A stretch of DNA of 64,000 nt from assembly GCA_024758765.1 (NCBI GenBank), contig CP101406.1, positions 3,162,001 to 3,226,000 of the forward strand, in the 5' to 3' direction. Below the pieces are notes generated by a model that was not told the DNA's origin, made no database searches, and saw nothing but the letters and a program-made list of their open reading frames with translations. Source of the stretch: Mycobacterium sp. SVM_VP21. GTDB taxonomy: Bacteria > Actinomycetota > Actinomycetes > Mycobacteriales > Mycobacteriaceae. The position numbers and the translations under genes are program-made. This document shows positions 31,101-39,120 of this stretch, one piece after another. Numbering within the stretch: position 1 is the stretch's first letter; each line of letters starts with the position of its first letter.

Positions 31101-32214
31101 AGCCCAGTTGGCAGCCATGGCCGAGCAGTGCGCCGGCGGGCTGACCCTGGTCGGATTCGTCGGCATCTCCGACACTCCGCGCGCCGGGTCGGCCGGCATG
31201 CTGGCCGAGCTGCACCGTCGGCAGGTGCCCATTCGAATGATTACCGGTGATCACCCGACCACCGGTCGCGCGATCGCCCGCAAGATGGGCTTGCAGCTCT
31301 CCGCCGACCAGGTCATCACCGGCTCGGAGTGGGAGACGCTGTCGGGCAAGGAGCAGGAGCGCGCGGTGGCCGAGCGAGTGGTGTTCGCCCGGATGTCACC
31401 GGCGAACAAGGTGCAGGTGGTGCAGGCGCTGGAACGCAGCGGCAAGGTGTCGGCGATGGTCGGCGACGGCGCCAACGACGCCGCCGCCATCCGGGCCGCC
31501 ACTGTCGGGATCGGGATCGTCGCCCAGGGCAGCGACGCCGCCCACACCGCCGCCGACGTGGTGCTGCTCGACGGCCGCATCGAGACCCTGCTGGATGCGC
31601 TCAATGAGGGCAGCCAACTGTGGCAGCGGGTGCAGGCGGCGGTGGCGGTGCTGTTGGGCGGCAACGCCAGCGGCGCGGTGTTCGCGATCATCGGCAGCGC
31701 GCTGACCGGTCAGGCACCGTTGAACACCCGCCAGCTGCTGCTGGTCAACATCGTGACCGATGCGTTCCCGGCCACCGCGCTGGCGATCAGCCAACCGCGT
31801 CGCCCGATGCCCTTCGGGGGGCGCGGGCCCGACGAGAAGGCATTGCTGCGGGCGGTGGCGCTGCGTGGCACGACCACGGCCAGTGCCACCCTGGCGGCCT
31901 GGTTCATGGCACGAGCCACCGGCTTTCCCCGACGCGCCTCCACGGTGGCGCTGGTCGCGCTGGTGACCACCCAGCTGGGCCAGACCCTGCTGGAGTCGCG
32001 TTCCCCACTGCTGCTGGCTACCGCGGGTGGGTCTTTCGCGGCGATGGCGCTGCTGATCAGCATCCCGGGGATCAGCCAGTTCATGGGATGCACGCCGCTG
32101 GGTCCGATCGGCTGGGCCCAGGCGCTGGGATCGGCGGCGGTCGCGACCACCGCGGCGGGCATCGCGCCCCGTTTCCTTTCGCGTGCCGAGGCGAAAGACG
32201 TTGTCACCGCCTGA
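28192..32214 (+). CDS. Large P-type cation ATPase (CtpI/CtpH-like), probable Mn2+ transporter
   Basis: 1340 aa. Catalytic elements: actuator SLTGES (about 666-671), phosphorylation Asp in CFDKTGTLSEN (D825), MITGDHPTTG and hinge GDGANDAAAI (about 1091). M4 carries VPEGMP and M6 NIVTDAFPATALA, as in the P2A (SERCA/SPCA) group. About 550 N-terminal residues form the long extension typical of mycobacterial CtpH/CtpI, with extra hydrophobic segments. ATG 28192 follows GAAGGAGA. The manganese riboswitch in its leader makes Mn2+ export or extracytoplasmic Mn2+ supply the best hypothesis; cation specificity is inferred, not shown. Confidence 0.88.
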   Translation: MPPSIPALIDDAEPATDEPLHTISAVESLLSDDELADAVDGRAPRATPAPGDGLIAVSTAAMAGITAVGLGIALAGRVLRFPRLPASVQGAVVALDHQPRLRRLLEERIGKRATDTAMGLASTAANALAVAPSILAIDLAINTFKAAESRADARAWSRRELARSTTGSQTQSAARPVPAPVGPIEQHLQRGTWVQAIGAAAVGAASRDPNLAGNAALVAVPKAARSTQESFAATLGRGLANNDEALQIDPDGLRRLDRVDVVILDPRVLRSESLRLVRLRGGDEKDLTTWERAQAMLAAGDLQPGWHPVPGTRRGKGRAVTEALFAPAPHPLAAATLAETQRGDVQTITVDDPVGLGELRPAFDEIAPMPGDSIDDALLDAVHDYQQEGHTVAVVSCAAAQALSAADLGVGILPDDSHPQPLDADLIVDDLAGVWRILHALPAAKAASRRGVELSVGASAMGSLLLIPTVRGRGPEAVVLGAAAGVASGYWSARKVVNAPVPRPVPVDEWHAMSVEQVRDALTSAEPTSAPSAAADTDRPVIWQFLDAVRDELSDPLTPVLGLGATATAILGSPIDALLVGTVLASNAVLAAGQRLSAELRLNRLLADQIPPAWKVTIRPDGTRERVQVLPEQLQRGDLIEVGPDDVVPADARVIEQEKLEVDEASLTGESLPVTKQLDATPGAELAERRCMLFAGTTVAAGTGLALVTAVGPDTEVRRAADLVTSRHGDIGLGHQLGQITNRTWPLSLVTGGLVSALGVLRGTRLQQAVAQGVSVAVAAVPEGMPVVATLAQHASAQRLTKSGVLVRVPRSVEALGRVDVVCFDKTGTLSENRLRVTEVRTASDHSRDEVLRCAVRATPSAKGQSHVDATDAAIVAAAASVPGAIASGAADAHLPFRSGRPFAASVFGTELTIKGAPEVVLAACDDVAADIDDVVEQLADEGLRVLAVARRELSPAQLQLLSADPDDPEAQLAAMAEQCAGGLTLVGFVGISDTPRAGSAGMLAELHRRQVPIRMITGDHPTTGRAIARKMGLQLSADQVITGSEWETLSGKEQERAVAERVVFARMSPANKVQVVQALERSGKVSAMVGDGANDAAAIRAATVGIGIVAQGSDAAHTAADVVLLDGRIETLLDALNEGSQLWQRVQAAVAVLLGGNASGAVFAIIGSALTGQAPLNTRQLLLVNIVTDAFPATALAISQPRRPMPFGGRGPDEKALLRAVALRGTTTASATLAAWFMARATGFPRRASTVALVALVTTQLGQTLLESRSPLLLATAGGSFAAMALLISIPGISQFMGCTPLGPIGWAQALGSAAVATTAAGIAPRFLSRAEAKDVVTA

Positions 32215-32222
32215 CACCGGAT

Positions 32223-32702
32223 TCAGCGGCGGCGGGCGAGATACTCCTGCTTGAGCACCCAGGTGCGCCCGTCGTCGCTGCGTTCGTCGCGCCAGCGAAA
32301 CGAGTCCGGGCCGATGTCGCGGAAGCTCCATCGAATGGTAGAACCGTCCGGCAGCGTGCCGTTCTGCACGATCCCGCCCGCGTCGGCCCTGCCCAGTTGG
32401 TGCAGGCGGAGTCCCAGTTGCGGTTCGGTCCACTGGATGTGCCAGGCGTCGACGGCCGGGTCAAAGGTGCGCAGGGTCGACCCGTGAAAGAGGCCTTCGG
32501 CGTGCCAGACGTCCTGGATGGCCCGCCCGTCGAGCACCCAGTCCGCAACCATCCAGCCCGCGACTTGGCGAGTGCCCTCGTCGCCGAACCAGGTGATGTC
32601 AAGATCCCAGCGGCCACCGACCAACCACCCGTAGAGGGCCATCGCGTCGCGATGTTCGGCAGTTGGTCCGGTGGCGACCAATGCGTTTGTCAGCAACGAC
32701 AT
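32223..32702 (-). CDS. DUF1579/lipocalin-like hypothetical protein
   Basis: 159 aa from ATG 32702. The pattern LVGGRWDLDITWF, GRAIQDVWHAEG, STLRTFDPAVDAWHIQW and SFRWRDERSDDGRTW is that of small calycin-like proteins annotated as DUF1579 or 'DVW-containing' hypotheticals. The start codon lies one base past the VOC stop, so it is the third gene of a MerR-VOC-hypothetical operon. Ligand unknown. Confidence 0.75.
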   Translation of the reverse strand: MSLLTNALVATGPTAEHRDAMALYGWLVGGRWDLDITWFGDEGTRQVAGWMVADWVLDGRAIQDVWHAEGLFHGSTLRTFDPAVDAWHIQWTEPQLGLRLHQLGRADAGGIVQNGTLPDGSTIRWSFRDIGPDSFRWRDERSDDGRTWVLKQEYLARRR

Positions 32703-32703
32703 G

Positions 32704-33054
32704 TCAGGCCGCCACGAGGTCGAACTCGTTGCCCTCGGGGTCGGCCAGTGTGGTCCACCGGTAGCCGCCCTCGGCATGGTCGGCCAACCGGGCGGCACCC
32801 AGCTCCAGGGCACGCTCGACCGCGGCGGCCAGATCCGCCGCGAGGAGGTCGAGGTGCACCCGGTTCTTGACCTGCTTGGCTTCTGGCACCTGCACGAACA
32901 CCAGGCATGGCGGCGTCTGCGCTGAGATGCCGATTGAGGCGATTTCAGCGCTGGCTCCCTCGTCGAGCGGTCGGGCCAGTAGCTGCGACCAGAATCGCGC
33001 CAGCTTGTCGGCGTCGGCGCAGTCGAAGGTGACGGTGTGCAGCGTGATCTCCAT
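32704..33054 (-). CDS. VOC family protein (glyoxalase/bleomycin-resistance fold)
   Basis: 116 aa. Two beta-alpha-beta-beta-beta modules (MEITLHTVTFDCADADKLARF; VHLDLLAADLAAAVERALEL) and a C-terminal LADPEGNEFDLVAA, the usual metal-site Glu. Probably a small binding or detoxifying protein under the MerR-type regulator 21 bp upstream. Confidence 0.88.
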   Translation of the reverse strand: MEITLHTVTFDCADADKLARFWSQLLARPLDEGASAEIASIGISAQTPPCLVFVQVPEAKQVKNRVHLDLLAADLAAAVERALELGAARLADHAEGGYRWTTLADPEGNEFDLVAA

Positions 33055-33075
33055 GGGTGAACTCCTTGTCGTGGG

Positions 33076-33882
33076 TCAGGATTTGGTGCGAAAGATCGGC
33101 CAGCACACCTCGGTGCGATGCGCTGTCTCGTCGTCGGTGTCGTAGCCGGACACCAGGTAGTGCTCGCGGATCGGTCCGTCGACGCCCAGTTCGCGTTCGG
33201 CAACGTGGGTGCCCAGCGCGGCGTAGGTGCGGTCCAGCTCGCCGAACGCTCCGCGGTGCACGGCCACCGCCAGTTCCGCCGCGGGAATGTCCAGCGTGCG
33301 CACCCTGCCCCGTGCGGTCGCGGCGCCCACCGGTCGAAACGCGATCACCTCTCCCCCGCCGGCTTCGAAGAACTCCGCCGAGTACAGCGCGCCGCGAACT
33401 CCGGGAGCGTCATCGGCCACCGCAGCGTCGAGTTCAGTGAACGCATGCTCCCACCAGTCATCGATGTCTGCCATCGCCACCTGGTCGACGCCGGCGGCCG
33501 CCGGCGTCGCCGGCACCGACCGATAGGTGACATCACAGGCGTCGCCGGAGTCTTCGAGCAGCGCCCGCAGCGACTCCACGCTGGCTTGGGTTTGCGCCAG
33601 GCGGTCTTGGAGCCGTTGCAGGTGCGCCACGATGGCCCGGTTGCGATCGGTGACCTGCTCGGCGCGGACCACTTCGGTCAACTCGTCCAAGGGCATGCCC
33701 AGATCGCGCAGCCGGCGGATGACTTGGGCGATCGGCAGCTGGTCCGGACTGTAATAGCGGTACCCCGACGACGGGTCCACCTGCACGGGCGTCAGCAGGC
33801 CCCGCTCGTGATAGAGCCGCAACGCCTTAACGGTCAGATAAGTCATCCGGGAGAAGTCCCCGATGGGCAACAGTGTCGGCAT
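33076..33882 (-). CDS. MerR family regulator with GyrI-like ligand domain
   Basis: 268 aa from ATG 33882. MerR winged helix at residues 5-72 (IGDFSRMTYLTVKALRLYHERG, LPIAQVIRRLRDLGMPLDEL), coiled coil 80-110, and a C-terminal GyrI/BmrR-type effector domain (residues about 120-268). Likely senses a small hydrophobic or cationic compound and controls the downstream VOC and DUF1579-like genes, and perhaps the divergent crotonase. A GC-rich dyad lies 14 bp upstream. Confidence 0.88.
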   Translation of the reverse strand: MPTLLPIGDFSRMTYLTVKALRLYHERGLLTPVQVDPSSGYRYYSPDQLPIAQVIRRLRDLGMPLDELTEVVRAEQVTDRNRAIVAHLQRLQDRLAQTQASVESLRALLEDSGDACDVTYRSVPATPAAAGVDQVAMADIDDWWEHAFTELDAAVADDAPGVRGALYSAEFFEAGGGEVIAFRPVGAATARGRVRTLDIPAAELAVAVHRGAFGELDRTYAALGTHVAERELGVDGPIREHYLVSGYDTDDETAHRTEVCWPIFRTKS

Positions 33883-33895
33883 GCGCTCCAGTGTC

Positions 33896-33918
33896 GAATC
33901 TCCCCCGGGGGCAGAGTC
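33896..33918. promoter_or_regulatory. Candidate MerR operator
   Basis: GA-T-CT-CCCCC-GGGGG-AG-GTC type dyad (arms 33896-33906 and 33908-33918, two mismatches) between the divergent MerR and crotonase genes. GC-rich dyads placed in promoter spacers are typical of MerR sites. Confidence 0.4.
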
Positions 33919-33947
33919 AACAGATCGGTGCAACTAGCCTCGGGGAG

Positions 33948-34826
33948 ATGGAGTTCAACACGCTGCGTCACGAAGTCGAAGACGGCATTCTCACCGTGTA
34001 CCTGGACCGACCGGACAACCTCAACGCGTTCACCGTCGAAATGGCCGAGGAGCTGGAGCGCACCTTCGTCGAGGTCAACGACGACGACGCCGTCCGTGCG
34101 GTGATCGTCACCGGCTCCGGGCGTGCGTTCTGTGCGGGCATGGACCTGTCCAGCTCGGGCAACGTGTTCGGGCTCGACGAGTCCAAGTCGCCGTCACTGG
34201 CCGACATGGCCGACCTCGACGACCCGGAGCTGGCCCGGGTGCGCGACACCGGCGGGCGGGTGACGCTGGCGATCTATGGCTGCCGCAAGCCGGTGATCGC
34301 CGCGGTCAACGGCGCGGCGGTCGGGATCGGTGCCACCATGATGCTGGCGATGGACGCCCGGCTGTTCTCGACCAAGGCGCGCTTCGGTCTGGTGTTCGGG
34401 AAGCTGGGGATCACCCCGGAGGCATGCTCGACGTGGTTTCTGCCCCGCATTGTCGGAGTGCCAACGGCTTTGGATCTGCTCTACCGCGCCGACATCCTCG
34501 ACGCCGAGAGCGCGCGCGCCTGCGGGATCGCCCAGTCCATCCATGAACCCGAGCCCCTGCTGGCCGAGGCGCGGGCGCTGGCGGATGCCTGGACCAAGGG
34601 CCGCTCGCCGGTCTCGTTCGCGTTGATCCGCCAGATGCTCTACCGCAACTCCGCGCAGCCCGACCCGGTGCAGGCGCACCGGGTGGACTCGCTGGCGATG
34701 TTCTACACCAGCATCGGCGACGGCGCCGACGGCGTGCGCGCGTTCCTGGAGAAGCGCGACGCCCAGTTCACCTCCCAGGCCTCGCAGATGCCGCCGTTCT
34801 ACGACGAGTGGGTCAAGCCCGTATAG
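33948..34826 (+). CDS. Enoyl-CoA hydratase/isomerase family protein
   Basis: 292-aa crotonase. Oxyanion segments RAFCAGMDLSS and NGAAVGIGATMMLAMD, catalytic Glu in GITPEACSTWFLP. A loop insertion after residue 70 (GNVFGLDESKSPSLADMAD) makes it longer than the short-chain enzymes. Start ATG 33948 with CGGGGAG directly upstream. Divergent from the MerR regulator. Substrate unknown. Confidence 0.88.
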   Translation: MEFNTLRHEVEDGILTVYLDRPDNLNAFTVEMAEELERTFVEVNDDDAVRAVIVTGSGRAFCAGMDLSSSGNVFGLDESKSPSLADMADLDDPELARVRDTGGRVTLAIYGCRKPVIAAVNGAAVGIGATMMLAMDARLFSTKARFGLVFGKLGITPEACSTWFLPRIVGVPTALDLLYRADILDAESARACGIAQSIHEPEPLLAEARALADAWTKGRSPVSFALIRQMLYRNSAQPDPVQAHRVDSLAMFYTSIGDGADGVRAFLEKRDAQFTSQASQMPPFYDEWVKPV

Positions 34827-34855
34827 CCCGCTCAGCCGCCACCCATCTCCCGCCC

Positions 34856-34910
34856 AGCGTGAAGCCAACTTCACGGTCGACCAGCGAGCGTGAACCTAAC
34901 TTCACTCTCG
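34856..34910. repeat. Two GTGAAG-type short palindromes between convergent genes
   Basis: Copies at 34856-34879 and 34887-34910, each AGCGTGAA-(about 6)-TTCACN-TCG. The first forms GTGAAG-CCAA-CTTCAC. They lie between the converging crotonase and sterol-desaturase genes. Related copies occur at 36561-36617. They may act as terminators or be a small dispersed repeat. Confidence 0.6.
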
Positions 34911-34932
34911 GCGGGGGTGAGCAGCCTAACTC

Positions 34933-35760
34933 CTAGCCGGCCGGCTGCCAGCCCGGGCCGCGAAAGAGGTGGCCCCACACCGCACGCCAACTGCGCGCCG
35001 CGCGGATATCGCGCCAGATCGCGACGTACTCATGGGTGGCTACCCGCACCGGGTTGAACGTGTTGATGTTCTTGGTCAAGCCGTAGACGACGCGCTCTGC
35101 CTCGGGTTGGAAGGTGCCGAACAGCCGATCCCAGACGATGAGGATTCCCCCGTAGTTCTTGTCGAGATATTGGGCGTTCGCCCCGTGGTGCACCCGATGG
35201 TGTGACGGGGTGTTGAAGATGAATTCGATGGGCCGCCAGAGCTTGCCGACCCGTTCGGTGTGGATGAAGAACTGGTAGAGCAGGCTGACCGACTGCTGCA
35301 GCAGGATCATCCACGGGGCGAAACCGGCGAACGCCAACAGGATCCAGAACGGCACCGCGGTGAACGGCGTCCAGGTCTGGCGCAGGGCCGTGGACAGGTT
35401 GTAGTGCTGGCTGGAGTGGTGCACCACGTGGCTGGCCCAGAACACCCGGATGGTGTGGTGCGTGCGGTGATACCAGTAGTAGGCGATGTCGTCGGCGACG
35501 AACAGCGCGATCCAGGTCAGCGGGTTGGCGGCCGGCAGGTGGACCGGCGCCAGCAGGTAGACCCCGCTGAAGACCGCCAGTACCACCAGCTTCCAGCCGA
35601 TGTTGATGATCACATTGCCGATGCCCATCGTGAGACTGGTGCCGGTATCGCGCAGTTCGTAGCCGCGCTCGTCGTCGTCGGGCCGCACGGCGAACGACAC
35701 GGCTTCCAGCAGCAGGCAGAGCACGAAGACCGGGATGGCGTGTGCGATTAGGTCGAACAT
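34933..35760 (-). CDS. Sterol desaturase / fatty acid hydroxylase family protein
   Basis: 275-aa membrane di-iron oxygenase. Four to five transmembrane helices and the His-cluster motifs YYWYHRTHHT, ASHVVHHSSQHYN and SHHRVHHGANAQY, which bind two irons. Hydroxylates or desaturates a lipid or sterol; substrate unknown. The start lies 4 bp after the FadR-type regulator stop, so the two genes form an operon. Confidence 0.9.
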   Translation of the reverse strand: MFDLIAHAIPVFVLCLLLEAVSFAVRPDDDERGYELRDTGTSLTMGIGNVIINIGWKLVVLAVFSGVYLLAPVHLPAANPLTWIALFVADDIAYYWYHRTHHTIRVFWASHVVHHSSQHYNLSTALRQTWTPFTAVPFWILLAFAGFAPWMILLQQSVSLLYQFFIHTERVGKLWRPIEFIFNTPSHHRVHHGANAQYLDKNYGGILIVWDRLFGTFQPEAERVVYGLTKNINTFNPVRVATHEYVAIWRDIRAARSWRAVWGHLFRGPGWQPAG

Positions 35761-35764
35761 GCGG

Positions 35765-36481
35765 CTAGTCCTCTTCCTCGGCGCCGGCCTGGCAGGCCGT
35801 GACGAACCGGATCAGCAACTCGTCGGCGCGGCGGTAGGCGGTGTCCTCGTCGGCGGCGGCGATCGCCGCGGCCAGATCTATGTGTGCGCTGCGGTCGGCA
35901 AATTCGGCGGCTCCCAGCGCGTAGATGGCCTCGCGGCCCATCTCGTCGTAGGCGGCGACCAAGGTGTTGAGAGCCAGCCGGTAGGCAATATTGCCCGAGC
36001 CGTCGATGACGGCGATCCAGAACGCCAGGTCGGCGTCGCTGACCGCCGTGAGATCCCCGGACGTCGGGTATTCCGCGGCAGCCGCGGTGATCGCGGACCG
36101 CTGCTGCGCTGAAGCGTTCCGCGCGCACAGGCGTGCCGCGTCCGCGGCGATCGAGCGGCGCATCACCGCCACGTCGCCGATGATCTGACGGGCCGGAATC
36201 GCCCCGGCGATGGCCAGTCCGGTCAAGGCGTCCAGGCCGGCGCTTTGGCGCCAGTCCAGCACCCGGGTCTTCCCGCCGTGGCTAATCCGGACCAGTCCCG
36301 CCTGCTGCAGTCGCTTGAGCGCTTCGCGGACGGCATGCCGGTTGACCTGCAGGGTCAGCGCCAGTTCGCGTTCCGACGGAAGCGGTTCGCCGGCGTGCAG
36401 GCGTCCGGTCAGGATCTCTTCGACAAGCCGCACGAAGATCGTGTCGGAGAGCGCGGTGCGGGAGATGGGCGCCAGGTCCAT
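35765..36481 (-). CDS. FadR-subfamily GntR regulator
   Basis: 238 aa. N-terminal winged helix (LPSERELALTLQVNRHAVREALKRL, about residues 36-62) and an all-helical FCD ligand domain (about 95-225) with His and Asp positions typical of metal/carboxylate binding. Cotranscribed with the sterol-desaturase gene and probably controls it. A CTGGT-TGG-ACCAG dyad 37 bp upstream is the likely operator. Confidence 0.9.
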   Translation of the reverse strand: MDLAPISRTALSDTIFVRLVEEILTGRLHAGEPLPSERELALTLQVNRHAVREALKRLQQAGLVRISHGGKTRVLDWRQSAGLDALTGLAIAGAIPARQIIGDVAVMRRSIAADAARLCARNASAQQRSAITAAAAEYPTSGDLTAVSDADLAFWIAVIDGSGNIAYRLALNTLVAAYDEMGREAIYALGAAEFADRSAHIDLAAAIAAADEDTAYRRADELLIRFVTACQAGAEEED

Positions 36482-36517
36482 GGTCTACATGGTCAGACAC
36501 CAAACCCTACTGGTCAA

Positions 36518-36530
36518 CTGGTTGGACCAG
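36518..36530. promoter_or_regulatory. Candidate FadR-type operator
   Basis: CTGGT-TGG-ACCAG, perfect five-base arms with a three-base spacer, which fits the TGGTNNNACCA consensus of FadR-subfamily regulators, 37 bp upstream of the regulator gene start. Confidence 0.5.
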
Positions 36531-36560
36531 TTATCTGGATCACACAATGTTTCTTCGGTC

Positions 36561-36617
36561 CGAGCGTGAAGTTGGGCGCACGTTCGAGGAGCGAGCGTGA
36601 AGCCAACTTCACGCTCG
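36561..36617. repeat. GTGAAG-type palindromes overlapping the DUF3556 stop
   Basis: Copies at 36561-36586 and 36592-36617. The second is an 11-bp perfect stem (CGAGCGTGAAG) around CCAA and spans the DUF3556 stop codon at 36609. Same family as 34856-34910. Confidence 0.6.
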
Positions 36618-38345
36618 ACGGGGAGCGGAATCCACGTAGATCGGCAGGTCGTCCTGCCAGGGCTGACGCTCCACCATGTCGGCGACCTTGACGTAGCCGC
36701 GTTCGAACTCACCGGTGGCGGCGTCCACCAGCCGGTAGGCCTGGGTCTGCCGATGGATCGGCTGCGCATCGAGAATCACCACGCGCACCTCCCCCGGCTC
36801 GAATCCGCAGCGCTGCTGCAACGCCTCGATCAGCTGCTCGTTGGTCATGTGGCCATCACCGAAGTTCCAGCCGACCGCCGTCGAACAGATCCGCTCGCCA
36901 TCGGTCAGCGAGTAGTCGCTCTCGTCGCCGTCGGCCATCGCCCGATGCGCCAGACTGAACAGCGCCCGGCCGTGGGTGTTGAAGCCGCGGAACGCATAGC
37001 CCATGTAGATCGGGATCTGCGCGGCCTCCGCGCTGCCGTAGAACCGTTCCAGCTGCGCGGCCGGCATGCTGGCGATCGCCACGATTCCGCGTGCGATCTT
37101 CTCGTCGGCCGACGGCTTCACACACCACAGCGTGGTGTCCCAGTTGCCGGCGTAGTAGCGCATCCCGGGCAGGAACGACACCTTGTGCGGGAACAGGTTG
37201 CCCAGCACCACCGTGCCCGCGCTGACGGCGAACAGCAGTCCCACCGCCAGCGGGTTGTTGACGTCGGAGAGCCCGAGATCGGCGTGCGCGACGAACAACG
37301 ACAGCACCCCGAAGATCATGAAGACGTTCCACTCCAGCGGCACCCCCATCGGGATCGCCGCCAGGATGCCGAGGTGGAAACAGACCATGACGAAGGCCGC
37401 GATCGCGGTGGGCAGGCCGCCGTGGCAGAAGAACAGCGGTAGCGGAACCAGCATCTCGATCGCCGTGCTCAGATGCGCCAGTGCCTTCGACGGCCCACCG
37501 GGGCGCAGGTCTTCCGGGAAGTTCTTGAAGAAGGCGCGTTTGAGTGCCTTCGGCCGAATCAGCGGGTTGTTGCTCATCATCGTCGAGATCACGAACGGGA
37601 AATGCCGGTTGAGCTTTGACGTCGCCGCGCCCATCCAGATCACCATGAAGATCGCTTTGGCCGCGATGATCATGTCGACACCGGTGAACAGGAACGCCGC
37701 CGCCAACGGCGCGTACACCTCACCGCGCGCGGCCAGGAAGATCACCTTGTCCCGCAGGCCGATCGCCGCCAGGATTCCCAGAATCGTCAGGATCTGCCAG
37801 TGCGGCAACACCCCGACTTCGGTGTGCAGCGCGGCGATGGGACCCGTCCCGTCGGAGACCAGGGCCACCAGCAGCATCACCAGCAATGCCGCGTACAGGC
37901 TGGCATCCAGTGGGGTGCGGCCGGTTCCGGCGGTCAGCGGAATGCGCCGCGGCCACGGTGGCAGCCGAATGGTGCCGGGCCGCAACCAGTACAGGATCGA
38001 GCCCATCGGCGGGAAGAAGCGGTTGTTGAGCGGGCCGAAGCCGCAGCCCAGTCCGATCACCTCAAAGAGCATCGTGTAGAGCACGACCTTCTCGAAGACG
38101 ATCGGTTCACTCCACCATTGCCGCACTTGCGTGAAGCCGTCGATACCGGCGGTGCTCAACGCAAACAGCCGGGCGCCCAGGATGTAGAGGCCGATCTTGA
38201 GCACGTAGAACAGGTGCAACACCACGGGCGTGCCGAAACCCACCTCGGCCCAGTGCCGGGCCATCGGCCGGATCTTCTCGCTGCGCGTGCCCTTGCTCCA
38301 TTCGGCGAAGTCGACAACGGGCAGTTCAGGTTTGAGAAATCCCAT
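36609..38345 (-). CDS. DUF3556 transmembrane protein
   Basis: 578 aa from ATG 38345 (reads MGFLKPELPVVDFAEWSKGT). About nine to eleven hydrophobic helices in the first 420 residues, then a soluble C-terminal part of about 150 residues. RPKALKRAFFKNFPEDLRPGG and PHKVSFLPGMRYYAGNWD are typical of this actinobacterial family. Function unknown. The TetR gene lies 22 bp upstream on the same strand. Confidence 0.85.
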   Translation of the reverse strand: MGFLKPELPVVDFAEWSKGTRSEKIRPMARHWAEVGFGTPVVLHLFYVLKIGLYILGARLFALSTAGIDGFTQVRQWWSEPIVFEKVVLYTMLFEVIGLGCGFGPLNNRFFPPMGSILYWLRPGTIRLPPWPRRIPLTAGTGRTPLDASLYAALLVMLLVALVSDGTGPIAALHTEVGVLPHWQILTILGILAAIGLRDKVIFLAARGEVYAPLAAAFLFTGVDMIIAAKAIFMVIWMGAATSKLNRHFPFVISTMMSNNPLIRPKALKRAFFKNFPEDLRPGGPSKALAHLSTAIEMLVPLPLFFCHGGLPTAIAAFVMVCFHLGILAAIPMGVPLEWNVFMIFGVLSLFVAHADLGLSDVNNPLAVGLLFAVSAGTVVLGNLFPHKVSFLPGMRYYAGNWDTTLWCVKPSADEKIARGIVAIASMPAAQLERFYGSAEAAQIPIYMGYAFRGFNTHGRALFSLAHRAMADGDESDYSLTDGERICSTAVGWNFGDGHMTNEQLIEALQQRCGFEPGEVRVVILDAQPIHRQTQAYRLVDAATGEFERGYVKVADMVERQPWQDDLPIYVDSAPRRA

Positions 38346-38367
38346 GACGGCCAGACTAGAACGTGTT

Positions 38368-38940
38368 CTAGGTCTGCGCGGCGAAACCGTCCCCCGCGAA
38401 GGCCGGTGCGACGAAGCGCTCCAGAATCTGCTGTTCGGTCTCGGCATCGCCGACCGGCCAGCACAACAGCGACAGCACCACCCGCACGACCCACTGCGCG
38501 GCCTGCCGATCGTCCTCGCTCAGGCCACTGAGATCGCGGGCGAAGCCGGCAAGCATCGGTGATGCGGCCAACCGGTTCATCTCCTGGGTGCCGCGCACCG
38601 AGCCGACCATCAGTTGGCCCAGCGGATCCGAGCGGATCCGCTGCAGCGCGGACGCGATCGCGGTGACCACCCGTTGGGCTCCGCTGCGCCCAGCGACCGC
38701 TTGGCGCACGGTATCGACGATGCGCGCGGCCGCGCGGGCCAGGACGGCATCGCGGATCTCGGTCTTGCCCCCGGCATGCCGATAGATGGTGGCCCGCGAG
38801 CAATGCACCCGGGCGGCCAAGACGTCGATGTCCAAGGCATCCAGCCCGTCGCGAATCACCAGGTCGGTCGCTGCGGCGTAGATGCGTTCGGCGCCCGCAC
38901 TACGACGGTCACCACCCACCAGCCAGTCATGGCCTGCCAA
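38368..38940 (-). CDS. TetR family transcriptional regulator
   Basis: 190 aa. HTH at about 18-65 (YAAATDLVIRDGLDALDIDVLAARVHCSRATIYRHAGGK). Start is TTG 38940, supported by GGAAGGAGG five bases upstream. Cotranscribed with DUF3556 and divergent from the CYP144-like gene, so it may regulate either. A perfect dyad 28 bp upstream is the likely operator. Confidence 0.88.
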   Translation of the reverse strand: MAGHDWLVGGDRRSAGAERIYAAATDLVIRDGLDALDIDVLAARVHCSRATIYRHAGGKTEIRDAVLARAAARIVDTVRQAVAGRSGAQRVVTAIASALQRIRSDPLGQLMVGSVRGTQEMNRLAASPMLAGFARDLSGLSEDDRQAAQWVVRVVLSLLCWPVGDAETEQQILERFVAPAFAGDGFAAQT

Positions 38941-38968
38941 CGTGGCCTCCTTCCGCCTGGAAACAGCA

Positions 38969-38981
38969 TCTCAGCCTGAGA
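38969..38981. promoter_or_regulatory. Candidate TetR operator TCTCAG-C-CTGAGA
   Basis: Perfect six-base arms around one base, in the 180-bp gap between the TetR gene and the P450 gene. A related half-site CCTGAGACA recurs about 50 bp further on (near 39029). Confidence 0.5.
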
Positions 38982-39120
38982 CAGAAATAGACTGAATTCT
39001 CACCGACTTCGCAGGTCTACCGCGCGCCCTGAGACAACCGCCGACGGCCGGCTCGGGCGGCGGTTTTCAACTTTCTTCAGCGCATTGACGCAGCTAGCGC
39101 GCCCTGAGCAACCTGGAGCC

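Noticed and set aside
29902..31254. 450-codon minus-strand frame opposite the P-type ATPase
   Set aside because: Antisense shadow of the catalytic domain of the ATPase.
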